DNA from: Burkholderiales bacterium
Lineage (GTDB): Bacteria; Pseudomonadota; Gammaproteobacteria; Burkholderiales; Casimicrobiaceae
Assembly (NCBI GenBank): GCA_905339295.1
Contig: CAJPFI010000014.1
Span: 1 to 64,000 of the forward strand
DNA: 64,000 bases
Direction: 5' to 3'
Both the position numbers and the translations under genes were made by a program. The notes beneath the pieces are model-generated. The model did not search any database. It had not been told where the DNA came from and saw nothing but the letters and a program-made list of their open reading frames with translations. Of the stretch, positions 51,838-60,103 are shown one piece after another. The first letter of the stretch is position 1. Each line of letters begins with the position of its first letter.

Positions 51838-53178
51838 ATGAGACACGATGCACGCGGCATCCCGGTGTCGTCCGGGTCCGCCCAGGCGATCCAGCGCTAC
51901 GAGCAGGCGATCGGCCAGCTCCAGTCCTATGTCGGCGACCCCGTCGCCACGCTCGACCAGGCCGTCGCGGAATCGCCCGACTTCGTCGCCGGCCACCTGA
52001 TGAAGGCGCTGACGCTCGCGACGTTCGCCGAGCGGCAGTTCGCGCCGGCGATCGCCGCGTCGATCGAGGCGGCGCGCCGGATCGGCGCGAACGCGAACGA
52101 CCGGGAGCGCGGGCTCGCGCAGGCCGCGCAGCACCTCGCTGGCGGCGAATGGCACGCGGCCTGCCGCGCGCTCGACGGGGTGCTCGCCGATTACCCGCGC
52201 GACGCGCTCGCGCTGCAGGTCGCGCACCTGATGGACTTCTACCGTGGCGACGCGCTGAACCTGCGCAACCGTGTCGCGCGCGTGCTGCCGCACTGGAGCC
52301 GCGACGTGCCCGGCTACTCGTACGTGCTGGGCATGCACGCGTTCGGGCTGGAGGAGATGAACCAGTATCCGGAGGCCGAGGACGCGGCGCGCGCGGCGCT
52401 CGCGATCGAGCGCAGGGACGGCTGGGCCGTGCACGCGGCGACGCACGTGATGGAGATGCAGGGGCGCATCGACGAGGGCATCGAGTGGCTCACCTCGCGC
52501 GAGCGCGACTGGGCGCCGGACAACGGCTTCGCGTTCCACAATTTCTGGCACCTCGCGCTGTTTCACATGGACGGCGGCGACCACGCCCGCGCGCTGGCGC
52601 TCTACGACGGCGCGATCCACCCGGGGCCGGCGTCGATGCTGCTGTCGCTGGTCGACGCGACGGCGTTGCTGTGGCGGCTGCGCCTCGAGGGCGCCGACGT
52701 CGGCGCGAGGTTCGACGAGGTCGCGGACGAGTGGGAGGCGAAGCTCGACGGCGAGGCCGGATTCTACGCATTCAACGATTTCCACGCGGCGATGGCCTTT
52801 GCCGCGACGGGGCGCGAGGCAGCGGGCGCGCGGCTGATGCAGCGCATCGCGCATGCGGCCGAGGGCAACGACACCAACGGTGCGATGACGCGCGAGGTCG
52901 GTGCGCCGCTCATCCGGGCGATCGCCGCGTACGGCCGCGGCCGCTACGACGAGGCGGTCGACCTGATCGCGCCGGTGCGCGACATCGCGCACCGCTTCGG
53001 GGGCAGCCACGCGCAGCGCGACATCCTGTCGCTCACGCTGATCGATGCGGCGCGGCGCGCGGGGCGAGTGTCGCTCGCGAAGCACGTGCTCGCCGAGCGC
53101 CTGGCGGCCAAGCCCGAGTCCCGGTGGGGCCGCAGGATCATGACGCGCATCGACGCGGCGGCGCCAGCGGCTCACTGA
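51838..53178 (+). CDS. TTC38-like tetratricopeptide repeat protein
   Basis: A 446-residue soluble helical repeat protein. SPDFVAGHLMKALTLATFAE, YSYVLGMHAFGLEEMNQYPE, HAATHVMEMQGRIDEGIEWL and FHNFWHLALFHMDGGDHARA match the TTC38 family pattern found in bacteria and animals, whose function is unknown. GAAGGAG 12 nt before the ATG supports the start. The first repeat unit of REP cluster 3 begins near the stop codon. Confidence 0.85.
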   Translation: MRHDARGIPVSSGSAQAIQRYEQAIGQLQSYVGDPVATLDQAVAESPDFVAGHLMKALTLATFAERQFAPAIAASIEAARRIGANANDRERGLAQAAQHLAGGEWHAACRALDGVLADYPRDALALQVAHLMDFYRGDALNLRNRVARVLPHWSRDVPGYSYVLGMHAFGLEEMNQYPEAEDAARAALAIERRDGWAVHAATHVMEMQGRIDEGIEWLTSRERDWAPDNGFAFHNFWHLALFHMDGGDHARALALYDGAIHPGPASMLLSLVDATALLWRLRLEGADVGARFDEVADEWEAKLDGEAGFYAFNDFHAAMAFAATGREAAGARLMQRIAHAAEGNDTNGAMTREVGAPLIRAIAAYGRGRYDEAVDLIAPVRDIAHRFGGSHAQRDILSLTLIDAARRAGRVSLAKHVLAERLAAKPESRWGRRIMTRIDAAAPAAH

Positions 53179-53353
53179 CGCTTCGACCCGGGATCCGATG
53201 CGGGTCGGGTTGAAGCCCGACCCACCATTGTCGGGCTTCAGGCCGACGACTCCCGGCATGCCCCAAGGCCGGCTGACGCTTCGCCTCCGGGATCCGATGT
53301 GGGTCGGGCTTCGGCCCGACGACTCCCGGAATGTCTCGAGGCCGACTTGCCGG
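53175..53353. repeat. REP-like palindromes, cluster 3, in a tandem duplication
   Basis: Three units: 53200-53221, 53231-53247 and 53299-53320, each a variant of GTCGGGCTTCAGCCCGAC. They lie in an imperfect tandem duplication: both copies start CTGACGCTTCG (53175 and 53273, 98 bp apart), contain CGGGATCCGATG, and end with a GACGACTCCCGG segment; the second copy lacks about 26 bp including one palindrome. Confidence 0.8.
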
Positions 53354-53400
53354 TACCATCGTGGCGCCGGTGACTTGCCCGCGCGCTGACCAGGCGCTCG

Positions 53401-54294
53401 ATGGACCTCTCCCGCCTCCACGGCGTCACGCCGATCCTCTATGCGTTCTTCGACGCGGAAGGTGCGCCGGCGCGCGCGCCGATCGTCGCGCAGGTCGAGG
53501 CCGCGATCCGCCACCATGTGCATGGCGTGGCGGTCCTCGGCATCGCGACCGAGACGAACAAGCTCGACGTCGCCGAGCGCCGCACGATCATGGAATGGAC
53601 CGCCGAGGCAGTCGGCAGGCGCGTGCCGCTCGCGGTGACCGTCGCCGAGCCCTCGGTGCACGGCCAGGTCGCGTTCGTGCGCGCCGCGCGCGACGCGGGG
53701 GCCGACTGGGTGATCCTGCAGCCGCCACCCGTCTCCGGGCTCGCCGAGGTCGAGTACCTTCGCTTCTTCGGCGCGGTCGCGGACGCGTCGCCGCTGCCGG
53801 TCGCGATCCAGAATGCCGCGCAATTCCTCGGCATCGGACTGTCGAACGCGGGTCTCGCGACGCTCAACCGCAATCATCCGAACGTGTGCCTGCTGAAAGG
53901 CGAGGCGCCTGCCGCCGCGGTCGCGCGCCTGATCGAGGACACCGACGGCGTGTTCCGCGTGTTCAACGGGCGCGGCGGGCTGGAACTCCCCGACTGCCTT
54001 CGGGCGGGATGCGCCGGCGTGATTCCGGCGACCGAGTGCTTCGACGTGCAGGTCGCGGTGTACGAGGCGATGCGCGCGGGCCGCGAGGACGAGGCCGAAA
54101 GGCGCTACCGCGAGATGCTGCCGCTCGTCACGTTCATGATGAGTTCGATCGACACGTTCGTCTGCTACGGCAAGCGCATCGTCGCGCGGCGCCTCGGGCT
54201 GGGCGAGGTGCATGATCGCGCGCCGGCGCAGCGGCCGTCGCCCTTCGGGCTCGCGATGATGGAGCGGTTCCTCGCGGCGCTGCCGGCACTGTGA
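53401..54294 (+). CDS. DapA-family aldolase-like protein with altered catalytic triad
   Basis: A 297-residue TIM-barrel protein of the dihydrodipicolinate synthase/N-acetylneuraminate lyase superfamily. The Schiff-base lysine is present (CLLKGEAP, Lys166). The GTTGE loop is replaced by GIATE, and the usual catalytic tyrosine position in the Y-N motif is Gln137 (AIQNAAQF). It is therefore not a lysine-biosynthesis DapA; such relatives are often predicted aldolases or hydratases of sugar or keto acids. It could serve 2-keto-3-deoxy-acid catabolism together with rraA downstream. Confidence 0.85.
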   Translation: MDLSRLHGVTPILYAFFDAEGAPARAPIVAQVEAAIRHHVHGVAVLGIATETNKLDVAERRTIMEWTAEAVGRRVPLAVTVAEPSVHGQVAFVRAARDAGADWVILQPPPVSGLAEVEYLRFFGAVADASPLPVAIQNAAQFLGIGLSNAGLATLNRNHPNVCLLKGEAPAAAVARLIEDTDGVFRVFNGRGGLELPDCLRAGCAGVIPATECFDVQVAVYEAMRAGREDEAERRYREMLPLVTFMMSSIDTFVCYGKRIVARRLGLGEVHDRAPAQRPSPFGLAMMERFLAALPAL

Positions 54295-54316
54295 GGCGCC
54301 CGGCCGGGGAGAAGGC

Positions 54317-54393
54317 GTCGGGCTGAAGCCCGACCCACGTTCCTCGCGCGACGCCCCGGAGAGAAGCACTTGTGGGTCGGGCTTCAGCCCGAC
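54317..54393. repeat. REP-like palindrome pair, cluster 4
   Basis: Two canonical units, 54317-54338 and 54372-54393, in inverted orientation with the CCAC/GTGG tails inward. The second overlaps the stop codon (54384-54386) of the GNAT gene. Confidence 0.88.
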
Positions 54394-54863
54394 AGCTTGC
54401 GCAGCATCCCGTCGTAGATCCCCGGCGTCGAGCCGGGAATCGCGATCGCGCCGAACGCCTTCTCGTAGTACGCGACCGGGCCGACGCCGCCGACGATCGC
54501 ATACGCGTAGCCTTGCGCCTCGAGCGCGTGCATCGCGGCGAGCGCGAGCGCGCGACCGAGGCCCTGCCCGCGCGCGGAGGCGAGCACGGCGGTCGGCCCG
54601 AAGAAGTCGGGCGCGATCGCGTCGTGGCACGCGAAGCCCAGCAGCTCGCCGTCGCGCACCGCGACGAAGCAGGCCACCGGCAGACGCGCGAAGGCGGCGT
54701 CGACTTCCGCCGTCCAGGCCGGGAAGTGCATGCGCATCCAGTCGAGAACGACCGGCTTCTCGGGAGCGAGCGCGCGTCGCACGACGACCCCCTGCGCGGC
54801 GGTGGCGTCGAGCACCGGCGCGAGCGGCGGCAGTTCCCACAGCTTCACCAGCATATCGCCCAT
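54384..54863 (-). CDS. GNAT-family N-acetyltransferase
   Basis: A 159-residue acetyltransferase. The acetyl-CoA loop is VLASARGQGLGRALALAAMH, with preceding strands CFVAVRDGELLGFACHDAI and the C-terminal GPVAYYEKAFGAI tyrosine region. Substrate unknown. The start ATG abuts the perfect 23 bp inverted repeat element, and the stop lies in a REP unit, so both ends border repeats. Met4 is an alternative start. Confidence 0.85.
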   Translation of the reverse strand: MGDMLVKLWELPPLAPVLDATAAQGVVVRRALAPEKPVVLDWMRMHFPAWTAEVDAAFARLPVACFVAVRDGELLGFACHDAIAPDFFGPTAVLASARGQGLGRALALAAMHALEAQGYAYAIVGGVGPVAYYEKAFGAIAIPGSTPGIYDGMLRKLSG

Positions 54864-54864
54864 C

Positions 54865-54948
54865 TGGGGTCAGAGCCGTAACATTCGCGGATCGTTGTCG
54901 TGATGGAGCGAAGGTCGCTGCATTCCGAATGTTACGGCTCTGACCCCA
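54865..54948. repeat. Hairpin element with perfect 23 bp inverted repeats
   Basis: Arms at 54865-54887 and 54926-54948, each beginning or ending with TGGGGTCAGAGCC or its complement, enclose 38 bp. This looks like a small MITE-like element; it may also end transcription of rraA, whose stop is 3 bp to its right. TGGGGTCAGAGC-type ends are common around bacterial miniature elements, but I cannot assign a family. Confidence 0.75.
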
Positions 54949-54950
54949 CT

Positions 54951-55598
54951 TCAGAACTTTCCGTAGGTGTTGTACGCCTCGACCGGATCCATGCCGCCGA
55001 CGAGCGCGCGGCGCATGTCGCTCTCGGTCGACACGACCTCCTCGGTGCGCCGCACGACCTCCTCGGCGATCGCCCTCGGGATCGCGACGACGCCGTCGCG
55101 GTCGGCAAGCAGCCAGTCGCCGGTGGCGATCGTGACGCCGCCGATGTCGACGGGCGCGCCGTACGCGTCCGGAATCCAGCGCGCGACGATGTCGGACGGC
55201 GTCAGGAACGCGCACCATACCGGGAAGCGCTGCTCGAGCACGAGCGCGGTGTCGCGCGATCCGCCGTCGACGACGAAGCCGATCACGCCGCGCGCGGCGA
55301 GCGTCTGCGCGGAGAGCTCGCCCATCATCGCGACCTCGTGGTTGTGCGGCTGGCACACGATCACGTGCCCCGACGGCGCCTTCGAGAGCAGCGTGCACCA
55401 GCCGAGCAGCGTCTCGTGCCGCGACTTCGTGCGGTCGAGGTGGCCCGACACGGTCCACACCGGCCCGGCGAGCTTCTGCGTCGGGTCGAGCGGCTTGATC
55501 TCCGGCGGCAGAACCACGTGTTCGTGGCCCATCATCCGCAGCACGTCGTGCACCGCGCCCGTGTAGCACGCGCGGAGTCTCGAGGTCAGATCCTGCAT
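54951..55598 (-). CDS. RraA-family protein (HMG/oxaloacetate aldolase-like)
   Basis: A 215-residue RraA-fold protein. Family motifs: the glycine-rich phosphate/carboxylate-binding loop, VVDGGSRDTALVLEQRFPVW, and GDWLLADRDGVVAIPRAIA with the metal aspartate. Many relatives are 4-hydroxy-4-methyl-2-oxoglutarate aldolases or oxaloacetate decarboxylases, not RNase E regulators. A link to the sugar-acid enzymes elsewhere in the window is possible. It precedes the GNAT gene on the same strand, separated by the hairpin element. Confidence 0.88.
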   Translation of the reverse strand: MQDLTSRLRACYTGAVHDVLRMMGHEHVVLPPEIKPLDPTQKLAGPVWTVSGHLDRTKSRHETLLGWCTLLSKAPSGHVIVCQPHNHEVAMMGELSAQTLAARGVIGFVVDGGSRDTALVLEQRFPVWCAFLTPSDIVARWIPDAYGAPVDIGGVTIATGDWLLADRDGVVAIPRAIAEEVVRRTEEVVSTESDMRRALVGGMDPVEAYNTYGKF

Positions 55599-55605
55599 CG
55601 GTCCG

Positions 55606-56022
55606 TCATCCCCGGGGCTTCGACCAGGCGCCGATGATACCGCCGGCGACGACGAGCCCGACGAGCGCGTAGCCGGCGTTGACGAGCCAGAGCGAGACGC
55701 TGCGGGCCTCGAAGGCGTAGTTGAGCGCGAGCTGCGCGCCGATCAGGCCGATCGCGACGATCGCGCCGAGCTTCGCTCCATCGAGCCAGCCGGTGGCGCC
55801 GGTGCGGGCGACGAGCACCGCGAGCACCGCGCACTCGACGAGCACGGCGGCGAACCCGACGACGTAGGGGAGCGGGCTGCCGGCGTTCTGCGCCTCCAGC
55901 TCGGCCATCGTCTTGCCGATGCCTGCGAGCCAAGCGGCGGAGAACTGGCCGTACCAGATCGCTCCGATCACGAAATAGACGACGGCGGCGACGACCGTCG
56001 CGAGAATCCTGATTCCGCTCAT
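55606..56022 (-). CDS. DUF1761 membrane protein
   Basis: A 138-residue protein with four helices. The N-terminal VVAAVVYFVIGAIWYGQFSA and WL.GIGKTM region are DUF1761 hallmarks. Function unknown. It lies 7 nt upstream of rraA on the same strand. Confidence 0.85.
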   Translation of the reverse strand: MSGIRILATVVAAVVYFVIGAIWYGQFSAAWLAGIGKTMAELEAQNAGSPLPYVVGFAAVLVECAVLAVLVARTGATGWLDGAKLGAIVAIGLIGAQLALNYAFEARSVSLWLVNAGYALVGLVVAGGIIGAWSKPRG

Positions 56023-56120
56023 GCCGGCCTCCCCGGGGGCGCCCGGCACCGTGCCGGGGACGCCGAAGTGTGGGGCACCGCCGGCGCGCCCGCAACGCCC
56101 CGCGCGCTCGCCGGCGTCCG

Positions 56121-57242
56121 TCAGAACAGCGTCGCCTGCGTCCCGCCGTCCGGTGCCGGCGGCCTGAACCGGCTCCGGTCGAGCGACGGACGGTCGCGCG
56201 ACGCATTGAGGCCGAACCGGCGGCACGCGACGTCGAAGCGCCTCGCGATCAGGTCGGCGAACACGCCGGCGCCGCGCATCCGCGCGCCGAAACGCGCGTC
56301 GTAGTCGTGGCCGCCGCGGACATCCTGCACGAGGCTCATCACGTGCGCGGCGCGGTCCGGAAAGTGCGTCGCGAGCCAGTCGCGGAACAGCGGCGCGACT
56401 TCGCGCGGCAGCCGAAGCATGATCCATCCCGCCTGCCGCGCCCCCGCGGCGGCCGCGGCCTCGAGGATCGACTCGAGGTCGCGGTCGTTGAGCTGCGGGA
56501 TCAGCGGCGCGACCATCACGCCGGTCGGAACCCCCGCGCCCGCAAGCGCGCGCATCGCTTCCAGCCGGCGCCAGGGTGCACCGGCGCGCGGCTCGAGCCT
56601 GCGCGCGAGCTCCGCGTCGAGCGTGGTGACCGACACGTACACGCGCGCGAGCCCGGCGGCGGCCATCGGCGCGATCAGGTCGAGGTCGCGCAGGACCAGC
56701 GCGCTCTTGGTGACGATCGAGAACGGGTGCTGCGTCTCGGCCAGCACCTCGAGGATCGAGCGCGTGACCTTCCACTCGCGCTCGACCGGCTGGTACGGGT
56801 CGGTGTTGGTGCCCAGCGCGATCGGATCGCACACGTAGCCGGGCCTCGCGAGCTCCGCGCGCAGGAGCGTCGCGGCGCCGGGCTTCGCATAGAGCTTCGT
56901 CTCGAAGTCGATCCCCGGAGAGTGGTCGAGATAGGCGTGCGACGGCCGCGCGTAGCAGTAGATGCAACCGTGCTCGCAGCCCTGATAGGGATTGATCGAC
57001 TGCGTGAACGGGATGTCGGGAGAGTCGTTGCGGGTGACGATCGTGCGCGCGAGCTGGATCGTGACGGTCGTGCGGACCTGGCGCGACGGCGCGCCGTCCC
57101 CGGGGTCGTACGGCGCGATCGCCCAGCCGTCGTCGACCGCCTCGCGCGCGTCGCGGTGGTAGCGGTTCGCGGGGTCGAAGGTCGCGCCGCGGCCGCGCCG
57201 GGCGGTGCCGATCGGGCCGGGAGAGCCCTGGTTTCGCGCCAT
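56121..57242 (-). CDS. PA0069-family radical SAM protein
   Basis: A 373-residue radical SAM enzyme. The 4Fe-4S motif is CEHGCIYC (Cys89, 93, 96), followed by YARPSHAYLDHSPGIDFETK, both diagnostic of the PA0069/SplB-like group. The reaction is unknown. ATG 57242 is preceded by TACAAT and 6 nt, implying a leaderless transcript; the open frame continues upstream through REP cluster 5, but that part encodes only repeat-derived peptide. Confidence 0.93.
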   Translation of the reverse strand: MARNQGSPGPIGTARRGRGATFDPANRYHRDAREAVDDGWAIAPYDPGDGAPSRQVRTTVTIQLARTIVTRNDSPDIPFTQSINPYQGCEHGCIYCYARPSHAYLDHSPGIDFETKLYAKPGAATLLRAELARPGYVCDPIALGTNTDPYQPVEREWKVTRSILEVLAETQHPFSIVTKSALVLRDLDLIAPMAAAGLARVYVSVTTLDAELARRLEPRAGAPWRRLEAMRALAGAGVPTGVMVAPLIPQLNDRDLESILEAAAAAGARQAGWIMLRLPREVAPLFRDWLATHFPDRAAHVMSLVQDVRGGHDYDARFGARMRGAGVFADLIARRFDVACRRFGLNASRDRPSLDRSRFRPPAPDGGTQATLF

Positions 57243-57248
57243 CGAACG

Positions 57249-57254
57249 ATTGTA
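57249..57254 (-). promoter_or_regulatory. -10 box giving a probably leaderless radical SAM transcript
   Basis: GCGTACAAT on the minus strand, then CGTTCG, then the ATG at 57242. No Shine-Dalgarno sequence fits in between. Confidence 0.5.
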
Positions 57255-57309
57255 CGCTAACCGGGAAAGCCAGGCTGGCAGAGGAGGTGGACTGCAATCG
57301 GGGCGGGAT

Positions 57310-57455
57310 GTCGGGCTGAAGCCCGACCCACGCGGGATGTCGGGTTGAGGCCCGAACCACATGGAGGGATGTCGGGCTGAAGCCCGACCCACGCGGGATA
57401 TCGGGCTGAAGCCGGACCCACATGGGTGGTGCCGTGGGTCCGGCTTCAGCCGGAC
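57310..57455. repeat. REP-like palindromes, cluster 5 (five units)
   Basis: Units at 57310-57331, 57339-57360, 57371-57392, 57400-57421 in one orientation and 57434-57455 inverted. Start-to-start distances are 29-34 bp with short linkers such as GCGGGAT. The last unit ends 3 bp before the OsmC stop codon. The cluster fills the gap between the radical SAM 5' end and OsmC 3' end. Confidence 0.9.
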
Positions 57456-57458
57456 GAA

Positions 57459-57884
57459 TCAGGACGCGAGCGAGGCGTCCAGCGTGATCGTGGCCTTGAG
57501 CACCTTCGACACCGGGCATCCGGCCTTCGCGCCGTTCGCGATTTCCTGGAACTTCGCGGCGTCGATGTCCGGCACGCGCGCTCGCGTGGTCAGGTGCACG
57601 GCGGTGATCGAGAACCCGCCTTCGCCCTTGTCCAGCGTCAGCGAGGCCTGCGTCTCGATCGACTCGGGCGCGAAGCCCGCGTTGCCGAGCGCGAACGAAA
57701 GCGCCATCGAGAAGCACCCCGCGTGCGCGACCGCGATCAATTCCTCGGGGTTGGTGCCCTTGCCGTCGCCGAAGCGCGCGTTGAACGTGAACGGGACGTC
57801 CTTCAGCGTTGCGCTTTGCGTCGTGAGCGTGCCGGCGCCCTCCTGGGCGCCGCCTCGCCAGCGCGCCGATGCCGTGCGTTGCAT
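57459..57884 (-). CDS. osmC: OsmC-family peroxiredoxin
   Basis: A 141-residue thiol peroxidase of the Ohr/OsmC family that reduces organic hydroperoxides. Both active-site cysteines are present: HAGCFSMALSFAL and KAGCPVSKVLKA. The N-terminal GTLTTQSATLKDVPFTFNAR and GTNPEELIAVA match the OsmC subgroup rather than Ohr. It is divergent from metY with 83 bp between start codons. Confidence 0.93.
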   Translation of the reverse strand: MQRTASARWRGGAQEGAGTLTTQSATLKDVPFTFNARFGDGKGTNPEELIAVAHAGCFSMALSFALGNAGFAPESIETQASLTLDKGEGGFSITAVHLTTRARVPDIDAAKFQEIANGAKAGCPVSKVLKATITLDASLAS

Positions 57885-57933
57885 GGTCGACCTCCGATGA
57901 TTGCGCGGCGGGGACCTCGGTGCCGCGTCGGGG

Positions 57934-57939
57934 TAAGAT
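57934..57939 (+). promoter_or_regulatory. Putative -10 box for metY
   Basis: GGGTAAGAT, 28 nt before the metY ATG. No SAM riboswitch-like structure was recognised in the short leader. Confidence 0.35.
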
Positions 57940-57967
57940 TACGCGCGTTGCGCGCGCCGCGAAAGCC

Positions 57968-59296
57968 ATGACCCCCAAGCCCAGGACGCACGGATTCGAC
58001 ACGCTGACGCTGCACGCCGGCGCGCAGGCCGATCCGGCGACGGGCGCGCGCGCGACGCCGATCTACCAGTCGGCGTCGTTCGTGTTCCCTGACAGCGACC
58101 ACGCCGCCGCGCTGTTCAACATGGAGCGCGCCGGCCACGTCTACTCGCGGCTGTCGAACCCGACCAACGCGGTGCTGGAGGAGCGCATCGCCGCGCTCGA
58201 GGGCGGCGTGGGCGCGATCGCGACGGCGAGCGGGCAGGCGGCGCTCCACCTCGCGATCGTGACGCTGATGGGGGCGGGGTCGCACATCGTCGCGTCGCGC
58301 GCGCTCTACGGCGGCTCGCACAACCTGCTCGACTACACGCTGCCGCGCTTCGGCATCGCGACGACGTTCGTCGATCCGCGCGACCTCGACGCGTGGCGCT
58401 CCGCAATCCGCCCGGAGACGCGCCTGCTGTTCGGCGAGACGCTCGGCAACCCCGGGCTCGACGTGCTCGACATCGCGCGTGTCGCCGCGCTCGCCCACGA
58501 CCACGGGCTGCCGCTGCTCGTCGACTCGACGTTCACGACGCCGTGGCTCATGCGCCCGTTCGATCATGGCGCGGACCTCGTGTTCCACTCGGCGACCAAG
58601 TTCCTGTCGGGCCACGGCGTCGTGATCGGCGGGCTGGTGGTCGACGGCGGCACGTTCGACTGGGACGGCCGCGGCGCCGGAGCGGGAAGCGCGGCCGCCC
58701 GCGGCAAGTTCCCGACGCTCACCGAGCCGTACGCCGGCTTTCACGACATGACGTTTGCGGAGGAGTCGACGACCGCCGCGTTCCTGCTCCGCGCGAGGCG
58801 CGAGGGCCTGCGCGACTTCGGCGCCTGCATGGCGCCGATGACCGCCTGGCAGATCCTGCAGGGGATCGAGACGCTCCCGGTGCGCATGGAGAAGCACGTC
58901 GCCAACGCGCGGCGCATTGTCGGTTTCCTGCGCGACCACCCGATGGTCGCGACGGTGAGCTATCCCGAGCTGCCGGACCACCCGGACCACGCGCTCGCGC
59001 AGAGGCTGCTGCCGCGTGGGTGCGGCGCGGTGTTCCCGGTGGGGCTCAGGGCGACGCGCGAGCAGGGCCGCCGCTTCATCGAGTCGCTAAGGCTCTTCTC
59101 GCACCTTGCGAACGTCGGCGATGCGAAGTCGCTCGTCATCCATCCGGCGTCGACGACGCACTTCCGGATGTCGGCGCAGGACCTCGAGCGCGCGGGCATC
59201 ACCGAGGGCACGATCCGGCTGTCGATCGGTCTCGAGGATCCCGACGACCTGATCGAGGACCTCTCCCGCGCGCTCCACGCGGCGGGCAAGGCCTGA
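57968..59296 (+). CDS. metY: O-acetylhomoserine sulfhydrylase (MetY-type)
   Basis: A 442-residue PLP enzyme that makes homocysteine (or methionine with methanethiol) from O-acetylhomoserine in direct sulfhydrylation. Features: HAGAQADPATGARATPIYQS, YSRLSNPTNAVLEERIAALE, the PLP lysine in HSATKFLSGHGVVIGG, and the C-terminal SLRLFSHLANVGDAKSLVIH then PASTTH. Length and the long insertion near residue 230-260 fit MetY and not MetB or MetC. It overlaps the following hydrolase by one base. Confidence 0.93.
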   Translation: MTPKPRTHGFDTLTLHAGAQADPATGARATPIYQSASFVFPDSDHAAALFNMERAGHVYSRLSNPTNAVLEERIAALEGGVGAIATASGQAALHLAIVTLMGAGSHIVASRALYGGSHNLLDYTLPRFGIATTFVDPRDLDAWRSAIRPETRLLFGETLGNPGLDVLDIARVAALAHDHGLPLLVDSTFTTPWLMRPFDHGADLVFHSATKFLSGHGVVIGGLVVDGGTFDWDGRGAGAGSAAARGKFPTLTEPYAGFHDMTFAEESTTAAFLLRARREGLRDFGACMAPMTAWQILQGIETLPVRMEKHVANARRIVGFLRDHPMVATVSYPELPDHPDHALAQRLLPRGCGAVFPVGLRATREQGRRFIESLRLFSHLANVGDAKSLVIHPASTTHFRMSAQDLERAGITEGTIRLSIGLEDPDDLIEDLSRALHAAGKA

Positions 59297-60084
59297 TGCG
59301 GCTCGCGGTCGACGGTCGCGAGGTCTACGCGTACACCGGCACGCGCCCGGTCGACCCGGCGAAGCCCGCGGTCGTGTTCGCGCACGGCGCGGCGAACGAC
59401 CATTCGGTGTGGCTGTTGCAGTCGCGCTACTTCGCGCATCACGGGCGCACGGTGCTCGCCCTCGACCTTCCCGGTCACGGCCGCAGCGCCGGTCCCGCAC
59501 TCGCGTCCGTCGAGGCGATCGCGGACTGGCTCGCGGCGGTGCTCGACGCCGCCGGCCTCCCGCAGGCGTCGCTCGTGGGCCATTCGATGGGCGCGCTCGC
59601 CGCGCTCTCCTGCGCGGCCCGCCATCCGGCGAAGGTGACGAAGATCGCTCTGCTCGGCCCCGCGGCGCCGATGGAGGTGAGCGACGCGCTGCTCGCCGCG
59701 GCGCGGGCGAACGATCACGTCGCCTACGAGCTCATCAACGAATGGTCGACCTCCGCCGGGAAGCGGATCGGCGGCAACACGGTCCCGGGCATGTGGATCC
59801 TCGGCACCGCGATGCGCCTCATGGAGCGCACGGCGCCCGGCGTGCTTCACACCGATCTCGCGGCCTGCCACGCGTGGGGCGGCGGGCTCGACGCGGCGCG
59901 TGCGGTGCGCTGTCCGTCGCTCCTGGTCGTCGGGGCGCGCGACGTCATGGCACCGCCGCGCGCCGCCAGGGCGCTGGCCGAGACGCTTCCCGGCGCGCGC
60001 GTGGTCACGCTGCCCGACACCGGCCACGCGATGATGGCCGAGCAGCCGGACGCGGTGCTCGACGCGCTGCGCGGCTTCCTGTAG
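59296..60084 (+). CDS. Alpha/beta-fold hydrolase
   Basis: A 262-residue hydrolase. The nucleophile elbow is LVGHSMGALAALSCAARHP (Ser near residue 97), with oxyanion motif FAHGAANDHSVW and the catalytic Asp/His in VVGARDVMAPP and LPDTGHAMMAEQP. Substrate unknown; the sequence is of the generic esterase/dehalogenase-like type. Start shares one base with the metY stop (TGATG), so it is co-translated and may act on a related thioester or ester. Confidence 0.87.
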   Translation: MRLAVDGREVYAYTGTRPVDPAKPAVVFAHGAANDHSVWLLQSRYFAHHGRTVLALDLPGHGRSAGPALASVEAIADWLAAVLDAAGLPQASLVGHSMGALAALSCAARHPAKVTKIALLGPAAPMEVSDALLAAARANDHVAYELINEWSTSAGKRIGGNTVPGMWILGTAMRLMERTAPGVLHTDLAACHAWGGGLDAARAVRCPSLLVVGARDVMAPPRAARALAETLPGARVVTLPDTGHAMMAEQPDAVLDALRGFL

Positions 60085-60103
60085 CCGGCGGCGGGACGAG
60101 CGA

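Noticed and set aside
51811-55569. Minus-strand open frame of about 1,250 codons opposite the TPR and aldolase genes
   Set aside because: Antisense of well-supported genes; the only genuine minus-strand genes there are the separate GNAT and rraA frames.
57243-57392. N-terminal 50-residue extension of the radical SAM protein
   Set aside because: It would be encoded by REP units and lies upstream of a good -10 box and ATG; the conserved family N-terminus starts at 57242.
57310-57455. CRISPR-like array of repeats with 29-34 bp spacing
   Set aside because: The linkers are 7-12 bp and similar to each other, the repeats are palindromes present in both orientations, the last is inverted, and no cas genes are near.
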